Source of the DNA: an uncultured Clostridium sp.
GTDB lineage: Bacteria; Bacillota; Clostridia; TANB77; CAG-508
Direction: 5' to 3'
DNA: 34,731 nucleotides
NCBI GenBank assembly: GCA_930982035.1
Contig: CAKNJL010000016.1
Location: forward strand, 1 to 34,731
Shown: positions 24,098 to 32,100 of the stretch, in pieces
How the letters are laid out: every line of letters begins with the position of its first letter
Numbering within the stretch: position 1 is the stretch's first letter
Notes under the pieces: model-generated
What the model saw: only the letters and a program-made list of their open reading frames with translations
Database searches by the model: none
Told to the model about the DNA's origin: nothing
Position numbers and translations under genes: made by a program

Positions 24098-24619
24098 TTA
24101 TTTATGGCAATCAGGCTTTTTTTCATCATATTTGCAATCTTTTTCACATTTATCATACATATCATACTTATCACATTTATCATGCTTATCACATTTGTCA
24201 CACTTATCATGCTTATCACATTTGTCAGATTCTAAAAAGCAGTCACATTTTTCATGTTTGTCACCTTTTAAGCATTTTCCTTCATGATGACATTTAGCAC
24301 AAATCTTGATTTTCTTTGTATCATTTACCCATATTTGAATAGCATATTGTTTTCCAGGACACAAAGGACCAAAAACAAATTCACCTTCACAATCTGTAAA
24401 AGTATGACCTATTGGTCTACGTTCTTCTTTACCACAATCATAAAAGATTTCAACTAATTTTACAACAGCATCTGAAACTGGTTCTTTAAAACAATCTTTT
24501 ACAACTCCATAGATTACATCTCTATTATCTTCTGGTAAAGTAATGTCTAAATCAAATTGTTTACCTCCTGATATTACACCATCAATATCTAATATTTGAC
24601 ATGGTTTTTTATTTTCCAT
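24098..24619 (-). CDS. Ig-like domain protein with Cys/His/Asp-rich metal-binding tail
   Basis: This 173-aa protein lacks a signal peptide. Residues about 20-105 look like a carboxypeptidase regulatory-like beta-sandwich (VIYGVVKDCFKEPVSDAVVK, then TFTDCEGEFVFGPLCPGKQY). The last 65 residues are nearly all Cys, Asp, Lys and His, with about twelve cysteines in repeats of the form CDKHDKCDK, plus CAKCHHEGKC. Such a tail is likely to bind metal ions or form disulfides. Similar proteins in spore-forming clostridia are sometimes linked to spore or cell-surface layers, but nothing here proves that. GAAAGGGTGA precedes the ATG. Confidence 0.7.
   Translation of the reverse strand: MENKKPCQILDIDGVISGGKQFDLDITLPEDNRDVIYGVVKDCFKEPVSDAVVKLVEIFYDCGKEERRPIGHTFTDCEGEFVFGPLCPGKQYAIQIWVNDTKKIKICAKCHHEGKCLKGDKHEKCDCFLESDKCDKHDKCDKCDKHDKCDKYDMYDKCEKDCKYDEKKPDCHK
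24128..24232 (-). repeat. Short tandem repeats coding the CDKHDK tail
   Basis: Units of 9-18 bp such as TTATCACATTTATCATGC recur in frame on the minus strand and encode the Cys/Asp/Lys/His tail. The pattern is coding, not a CRISPR array. Confidence 0.8.
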
Positions 24620-24636
24620 TAAAAATCACCCTTTCT

Positions 24637-24656
24637 AAAACAACTCATGTTGTTTT
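24637..24656 (-). promoter_or_regulatory. Leader stem-loop of the Cys-rich protein gene
   Basis: AAAACAAC (24637-24644) and GTTGTTTT (24649-24656) form a perfect 8-bp stem with a TCAT loop, immediately upstream of the ribosome binding site on the minus strand. A TATAAA-type -10 lies just beyond it. Confidence 0.5.
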
Positions 24657-24709
24657 ATATATAGTATGAAAAAAATGTCGAAATGTGAAAAAAGAAAGAA
24701 GGGAAAGAA

Positions 24710-24753
24710 GGGGACGTGTCAAAATGGACAAAAAATGGTCAAAAGGGACAGGT
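24710..24753 (+). repeat. 44-bp REP-like repeat, copy 2 (left end of element)
   Basis: Identical to copy 1 at 3943, and forms the left end of the 363-bp palindrome. Confidence 0.9.
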
Positions 24754-25028
24754 TAATAATCATTAAGGATTGGTAAAGGATGTTGCTCTAGGACGATATA
24801 TAATATAAAATCATTCACAATTTTGTATAAGCTAAATTTTCAAAGAAATTCTAAAATAACAAGATGTGCTCTTGCACTCAGACCCTCTCTTTCAGAGAGT
24901 ACCGTGCATATCCCACATCTCGTTATTTAAGAATTTCTAATTCAAATTTAGATACGCAAAATCGTTCATTTTTTTATATTATATATCGTCCTAGAGCAAC
25001 ATCCTTTACCAATCCTTAATGATTATTA

Positions 25029-25072
25029 ACCTGTCCCTTTTGACCATTTTTTGTCCATTTTGACACGTCCCC
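25029..25072 (-). repeat. 44-bp REP-like repeat, copy 3 (right end, inverted)
   Basis: Exact reverse complement of copy 2. Read outward, it is preceded by CTATT, the same five bases that precede copy 4 at 34679. Confidence 0.9.
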
Positions 25073-25103
25073 AATAGGATTAAAGAAAGTTAGAAAAAAG
25101 TTA

Positions 25104-25132
25104 TTTACAATATTTTTTTATTATGTTAAAAT
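25104..25132 (+). promoter_or_regulatory. Promoter of the 298-aa membrane protein gene
   Basis: TTTACA (25104-25109), 17 bp, TAAAAT (25127-25132). Confidence 0.7.
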
Positions 25133-25158
25133 AAAATTATGCAAAGGAGGAAATGGAA

Positions 25159-26055
25159 ATGGGATTATTAAAAGAAGTAAAAGCTAGAATGGAAGCCGAT
25201 AAACAAAATGAAATAAAAAAAGAAATTGCAAGGATGAAAATAAAGAATAAAAGAGACTTAACGCCAGAAGAAGAAAGAAAAATAATAAAAAGGATAGAAA
25301 ATAGCAGATTAAAAAGATTCAAAAGAAGAGTGAAATTTACAATTGCAGCAATAATAACTTCAATAGGAGTAGCAATTGGAGGACATGCATTATTGACAAG
25401 TGGAGATAAAGCACCTAAAGAAGATAAAACTGCAATTGAAAATACAGAAAATACAACTAAAACTACAGAAAGTACAGAAAAACAAAAAACTGCTAGAGAA
25501 GAATTTATAGAAGGATTGCAGTCATATGATACTGAAATTAATACTGCAAAAACAGAAGAGGAAAATGACATAGTCGAAGAAATTTTTGAAACATATAATG
25601 CAAATTTAGCAGATAATCAAAAAATTGATAAAGATGATTTAGGAATAATTTTACAAAATAATTTTAATGAAGACAGTCATGTTATCAAAAATATTTCAGA
25701 AGATGGAGAAATAACATATGAGGAAAATGATAAGAAAAGTGATTTACTTTTAGAAGAAGGTGACGAAAGATTAAGTAGAAATGACATAGGTGCAATATAT
25801 GTTCTAGTAGATAAACAAAATATGAATACAGTAGCAGGAGTAGGAAAAATGGATGGAGGCTATCATGAACTTAATGCAGAAAGCATAATGAGAGCAGAGT
25901 ATTCAAAAAATGATGCAACATATGTAGGATTGCCAGAAGGTGCTGATGAAAAAGAAGCCTTTGAAGATTTTTCTGAATATTATAAAGAAAGACTTAACAA
26001 TATAGAAAAAGATGAACAAGAAGAGTTAGAACAAGATAATGAACTTGAATATTAA
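25159..26055 (+). CDS. Unrecognised single-pass membrane protein, 298 aa
   Basis: I do not recognise this family. Residues 1-55 are a charged coiled-coil-like cytoplasmic region (EVKARMEADKQNEIKKEIAR). One membrane helix follows at about 57-78 (FTIAAIITSIGVAIGGHALL), then a Thr/Glu-rich linker and an acidic, probably extracytoplasmic domain ending in a run of Glu and Asp. Recognisable patches include NDIGAIYVLVDKQNMNTVAG. ATG 25153 is two bases from the AAAGGAGG site, so ATG 25159 (MGLLKEVKAR) is preferred. The glucan synthase gene follows 127 bp later on the same strand, but no functional link is visible. Confidence 0.7.
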   Translation: MGLLKEVKARMEADKQNEIKKEIARMKIKNKRDLTPEEERKIIKRIENSRLKRFKRRVKFTIAAIITSIGVAIGGHALLTSGDKAPKEDKTAIENTENTTKTTESTEKQKTAREEFIEGLQSYDTEINTAKTEEENDIVEEIFETYNANLADNQKIDKDDLGIILQNNFNEDSHVIKNISEDGEITYEENDKKSDLLLEEGDERLSRNDIGAIYVLVDKQNMNTVAGVGKMDGGYHELNAESIMRAEYSKNDATYVGLPEGADEKEAFEDFSEYYKERLNNIEKDEQEELEQDNELEY

Positions 26056-26136
26056 TGGTTTGTTTTTAATGATTTAAATATAATTTTTAGTTGATTAGAT
26101 AATCTTTAATTATGTATTGTATAAAATATCCACTTT

Positions 26137-26168
26137 TTGCAAACAATATGTGTAAAACATATTTGCAA
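26137..26168 (+). promoter_or_regulatory. Leader stem-loop partly covering the glucan synthase RBS
   Basis: TTGCAA (26137-26142) and AATATGT (26145-26151) pair with ACATATT and TTGCAA (26157-26168), leaving a small bulge and a 5-nt loop. The right arm runs into the AAGGAG site (26167-26172), so folding could limit ribosome access. Confidence 0.5.
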
Positions 26169-26182
26169 GGAGTGGAATTTTT

Positions 26183-29100
26183 TTGAAAACAAATAAAATA
26201 TTAAAAATTGATGGAACTTTATTAGACAAAAAACAATTAGAGAGCCATTTACAAAAGATTGCAACAAATCATAATTTAATAAATAAACCATCTAAAGACA
26301 CATATCCTATTCCACAATTATTAGATAATTATGAAACAATAAAAATTGTATATAATTTATTAAATGAACATGTAAAAATTGGAATAAGTACACACCCAGC
26401 AGGAGAATGGTTGTTGGATAACTTTTATATAATAGAAGAAACAGTAAAACAAATACAAAAAGAATTAACTTTAAAAAAATACATGAATTTTTTAGGAATT
26501 GCAAATGGAAAATATAAAGGATTTGCAAGAATTTATGTATTGGCAGGAGAAATTGTAGCATATACAGACAATAAGATAGAGAAAGAAGATTTAGAAGATT
26601 ATCTTGCAAGTTATCAAACAAAGAAAACTCTAAGCATGGAAGAAATCTGGAATATAGGGTTTTTTCTTCAAATAGCAATTATAGAAAATATAAGAGAAAT
26701 ATGTGAAAAAATATATAGTAGTCAAATTCAAAAAGTAAAAGCAGAAAACATAGTTCATAGATTAATAGAAAGTGATAAAAGCAATAAAGAAAATAATATA
26801 TATAATATGAAAAATATAAAAAAAGATATTTTAAATGATGTAAAATATCCATTTATAGAATATATGTCATATATATTAAAAAGATATGGAAAAAAGGGAT
26901 ATAGTTATTTAAGAGTATTGGACGAAATAATAGAAATGACAGGGACAACAGTACAAGAAGTAATAAAAAAAGAACATTTTGATATTGCTGTAAAAAAAGT
27001 TTCTATAGGAAATAGTATTACAAGTATAAAGACAATACAAAGAATAAACTTTTTAGAAATATTTGAAAAAATAAATGGTGTAGAAGAAATATTAAAACAA
27101 GACCCTGCAAATGTATATAGTAAAATGGATAATAACACAAAAGATTATTATAGAAATAAAATCAAAGAAATGTCTAAAAAAACAAAGATATCAGAAATAT
27201 ATATAGCCAAAAAGATATTGCAATTAGCAAAAGATAATGAAAATGAAGGAAAAAAATCACATATAGGTTATTATATTATAGATAAAGGAATCGAAAAAAC
27301 ATACCAAGAATTACAATACAAAACATCTAAAAGTATGAGTAATAAAACAAAACAAAAAGTATATGTAGCAGTAAATTTAATATTATCATTAGCATTATCA
27401 ATAATTATTAGTAGTATCTTAAATGTATATATAAAAAATATAGGTATATATATATTAAATGTATTAATTTTCCTGATACCATCATCAGAAATTATAATAC
27501 AAATTATTCAATATATATTAAGTAAAATTGTAAAACCAAAACCAATTCCTAAAATAGATTTCTCAAAAGGAATAGATGAAGAAAATACATGTATGGTAAT
27601 TATCCCAACAATAATAAAAAATAAGGAAAAAGTAAAAGAATTAATCAATAAATTAGAAGTATATTATATAGCAAATAAGTCTAAAAATATATATTTTACT
27701 TTATTAGGAGATTGTTCAGAAAGTAGTATAAAAGAAGAAAAAAGTGATAATGAAGTAATAGAAACAGGAATAAAACTTACAGAAGAATTAAATAAAAAAT
27801 ATTCAGAAGAAAATAATTTTCCTATTTTTAATTTTATATATAGAAAAAGAGAGTGGAATTCAAAAGAAAAATGTTATTTAGGCTGGGAAAGAAAAAGGGG
27901 AATGATTACACAATTTAATGAATATATTTTAGGTCATGAAGAAAATAAATTTCGAGTTAATACAATAGAACAATATAAAGATTGTATTCCTCAAATAAAA
28001 TATGTTATAACTTTAGATGCAGATACAGATTTGGTATTAAATTCGGCTTTTGAATTAGTAGGCGCAATGGCACATATTTTAAATAAACCAGTTATTGATG
28101 AAGGAAAAAATGTTGTTATAGAAGGATATGGAATTATTCAACCTAGAATAGGAATCAATTTAGACATCACATATAAAACATTATTTACACAAATATTTGC
28201 AGGAGCTGGTGGTATTGATTCATATACAAATGCAATTTCAGATTTATATCAAGATAATTTTGGAGAAGGAATTTTTACAGGAAAAGGTATATATGATTTA
28301 AATGTATTTTCTAAAGTGTTAAAATCTGCAATACCAGAAAACACAGTATTGAGCCATGACTTGTTAGAAGGTTGTTATTTAAGATGTGGATTGGCTACTG
28401 ATATAATGTTAATGGATGGATATCCAACAAAATACAATAGTTTTATGAATAGATTATCTAGATGGATAAGAGGAGATTGGCAGATATCTAGATGGCTAAG
28501 GAAAAATGTAGTAGATAAAAAAGGAATAATAGCTAATCCTTTAAATTGCATTTCAAAATATAAGATACTTGATAATTTAAGAAGAAGTTTGATAGAAATA
28601 ACAGCAATGTTATCATTAGTATTTTTACTTTTGATAGGCAGAATATATGAGTTTAAAATATACCCTTTTGTAATAATAAGTATTGTAGCAGTTGTTATAT
28701 CAAATATATTGGAGATATTTAATGATTTAGTATTAAAAAAAGAAGGAGAACATAAGCAAAAGAAATTTTCACCAAGAATATCAGGTTATAAAGGGATTTT
28801 TTTAAGAATTTTAATAGCAATAGGTGTTTTACCATATAAGGCTTATGTTTCATTAATTGCGATAGCAAAAACAATATATAGAAAATGTATATCACATAAA
28901 AAATTATTAGAATGGATGACATCAGAAGAGGCAGAAAAACAAGCTAAAAATAATGCAACATCATATGTAAAACAAATGTGGTTTAATATAGCATGTGGGG
29001 TAATAACAATTCTTATATCATTGAGTATTCCAAGTATTTTAGGATTGATATTAGGAATAATCTGGTTATTAGCACCTTTTATGATGTGGTATATCAGCAA

Positions 29101-32100
29101 AGAAAGAAAAGAAATAAAACCAATAGAAAATTTGAATCAAACAGAAAAAGATTATTTGTTAGAGATAGGTGAGAAAACTTGGGAATTTTTCAAAAAATAT
29201 ATAAATAAAGAAAATAATTATTTGATGACAGATAATTATCAAGAGGGAAGAAAAGAAAAAATAGTAAATAGAACATCTTCAACAAATATAGGATTATCTA
29301 TATTAGCAATTATTTCAAGTTATGACCTAAAATATTCGAGTCTAGAAGATATTATAGAATTATTAGATAAAGTGCTAATATCAGTAGATAGCCTTCAAAA
29401 ATGGAATGGACATTTATACAATTGGTATAATACAAAAACAAAAGAGCCATTAAGACCAAGATATATTTCAACAGTTGATAGTGGTAATTTTATAGGATAT
29501 CTTTATGTAACAAAATCATTTTTGGAAAATGTCAATAATAGAATCAATGTGGTAAGAAATAACTTAAATAATAAAGAGACAATTACACATGAAATTGAAG
29601 ATTATGTATTTAAGTATGAAGAACAAAATGAAATAAAAAGTGAAATGGAGCAAAATAATGAAAAAATAGTAAAAATTCAAAATAAAATAGAAGAAATGCT
29701 TGAAATAGTAAATAGAATAATAGATTCAACAGATTTTACTCATTTATATAGTGAGAAACATCAGATTTTTTCTATAGGATATAATATAGAAGAAAACAAA
29801 TTAACAGATTCATATTATGATTTATTGGCATCAGAGGCAAGGCAGGCAAGTATAGTTGCAATTGCTAAAAAAGATATTTCACCAAAACATTGGAATCATT
29901 TAAGTAGGACATTAACAGTTTTGGACAAGTATAAAGGTTTAATATCATGGTCAGGAACAGCATTTGAATATTTAATGCCAAATATAAATATTCCTAAATA
30001 TAAAGGAAGCTTATTAGATGAATCTTGTAATTTTATGATAATGAGTCAAATGAAATATGCAGAACATTTAAATATACCATGGGGAATATCTGAAACAGCA
30101 TTTAATTTAAAAGATTTACATTCAAATTACCAATATAAAGCATTTGGAATACCATGGCTTGGCTTGAAAAGAGGGTTAGCAGATGAAATGGTAGTCTCAA
30201 CTTATGGAAGTGTTTTAGCAATAAATGAAAAACCAAAAGAAGTTATAAAAAACCTAAAAATCTTAGAAGATTATGGAATGTATAGTAAATATGGATTTTT
30301 TGAAGCATTAGATTTTACTCCTGAAAGAGTAAGAAAAGGGAAAAAAGCAGAAGTTGTAAAAACATATATGGCACATCATCAGGGATTAATATTATTATCT
30401 ATAAATAATTTGTTTAATAACAATATATTGCAAAAAAGATTTGCAGAAAATCCAGAAATACAAGCAATTACAATATTATTACAAGAAACAATGCCTGAAA
30501 AAGCAATAACAACAAAAGAAGATAAAGAAAAAGTAGAAAAATTAAAATATAAAGACTATGAAAATTATGTAGAAAGTAAATATACAAAAATAGATGAAAA
30601 ACTAATAAGAGGAAATGTTATATCAAATGAAAATTATATGATTGCATTAGACCAAAAAGGTGAAGGAGTTAGTAAATACAAAAATATTTATATCAATAAA
30701 TTTAAAAATACAGATGATTATATCCAAGGAATTATATTTAATATCAAAAGTATAAAAAGTAAAAATATAATAAGTTCAAGTTATTCACAAAATCTAAAAA
30801 ATGAAAATAAATATCAAATAAGTTTTATGCCAGATAAAGATGTACAAGAAATTATAAATGGAAATATAAAAGCAAAAATAGAAATAACAATAGCTTCAAA
30901 CGAACCAGTAGAATTAAGAAGAATCACATTAGAAAATTTAGGAAATGAAGAAGAAATTGTAGAATTAACAGGATATTTTGAGCCAATTTTAACTAGAAAA
31001 GAGCAATACTATGCACATCCAGCTTTTAATAATTTATTTTTAATATATAAATATGATGAAAAAAATGAATGTTTAATTGTAAAAAGAAAAAAAAGAGATT
31101 TAAATGAGAATGAATTTTATTTAGCAACAACATTAAGTGTAAATACGGAAGATACAATTGGAGAATTAGAATATGAAATAGAAGAAGAAAAATTTATAGG
31201 AAGAGGAAATCTTAAAATACCAAAAATGGTAAAAGATTCTTTGCCATTTTCTAAAAAAATAGGATTAGTCACAGAACCAGTCATAGCGATGAAAAGAAGC
31301 GTAAAAATAAAGAAAAATGAAAAAGTAACAATTGATTTTATATTATCAGTAGAAGAGGAAAGTGAAAAAGCAATAGAAAATTTAGAAAAATATAAACTAT
31401 CAGAAAATGTGAAAAATGAATTTGAATTATCAAAAGCAAGAGTGGAAGCAGAAAGTAGATATCTAAATATTAAAGGAAAAGACATTGAGAGTTATCAAAA
31501 AATGTTATCATATATAATATTTGATAATTCAATGAAATGTATAGAAAAAGAAAAATTAAATAATCAAATATATAGACAAAGTGATTTGTGGAAATATGGA
31601 ATATCAGGAGATTTGCCAATTATTTTAGTAAAAATGAAAAGTGTTAATGATTCAGAATGTTTAAAACAAGTATTAAAAGCATATGGATATTTCAGAACAA
31701 AAAATGTAGAAACAGAAATTGTAATAATTGATGAGGAAAAATATAGTTATGAGAATTATGTAAGAGAAGAAATAGAAACAACAATATTAAATAACCATAT
31801 GGGATATTTAAAAAATATAAGTGGAGGAATATTCATTTTAAGTGAAGAAGAAATAGATAAAAAAGATTTTGAGCTGTTAAAATTTATATCAGTAATTACA
31901 ATTAATTGTGCAAAAGGAAATCTAAAAAATAATTTAAAAGAAAAAGAAGAGGAATATTTAGAAAAATATAAAGAAATAAGTGAAGAAGAAAATAGTAATA
32001 TATTTGTTGAAGAAAGCCTAGAAGATGTAGATATATTGAAAAATAAAGAAAGTTTAAAATATTATAATGAGTATGGTGGATTTTCAGAAGATGGAAAAGA

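Larger units (their letters stand above)
24710..25072. mobile_element. 363-bp palindromic MITE/BIME-like element
   Basis: Arms 24710-24810 and 24972-25072 are perfect inverted repeats of 101 bp. The outermost 44 bp of each arm are the REP-like repeat found solo at 3943 and 34679. The inner 161 bp are also imperfectly palindromic (AAGAAATTCTAAAATAAC pairs with GTTATTTAAGAATTTCT). They close on a GC-richer apex (24865-24920) with a CTCTCTTTCAGAGAG hairpin and GCAC/GTGC pairing. The element has no reading frame, so it would need a transposase in trans. The whole RNA could fold into one hairpin. Perfect arms suggest recent insertion or continuing gene conversion. No clear target duplication is visible. 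The rest of the 24620-25158 gap holds only the flanking promoters. Confidence 0.8.

Noticed and set aside
24128..24232. Regular short repeats that could suggest a CRISPR array
   Set aside because: Units are 9-18 bp, in coding frame, and without spacers of even length.
24072..24287. Plus-strand frame with SHLSCLSHLS repeats
   Set aside because: It is the antisense of the CDKHDK coding repeats of the minus-strand gene.
24811..24971. Group II intron fragment in the centre of the 363-bp palindrome
   Set aside because: The apex has a GTACCGTGC-like string, but no domain V hairpin, 5' GUGYG boundary or reverse transcriptase is visible.
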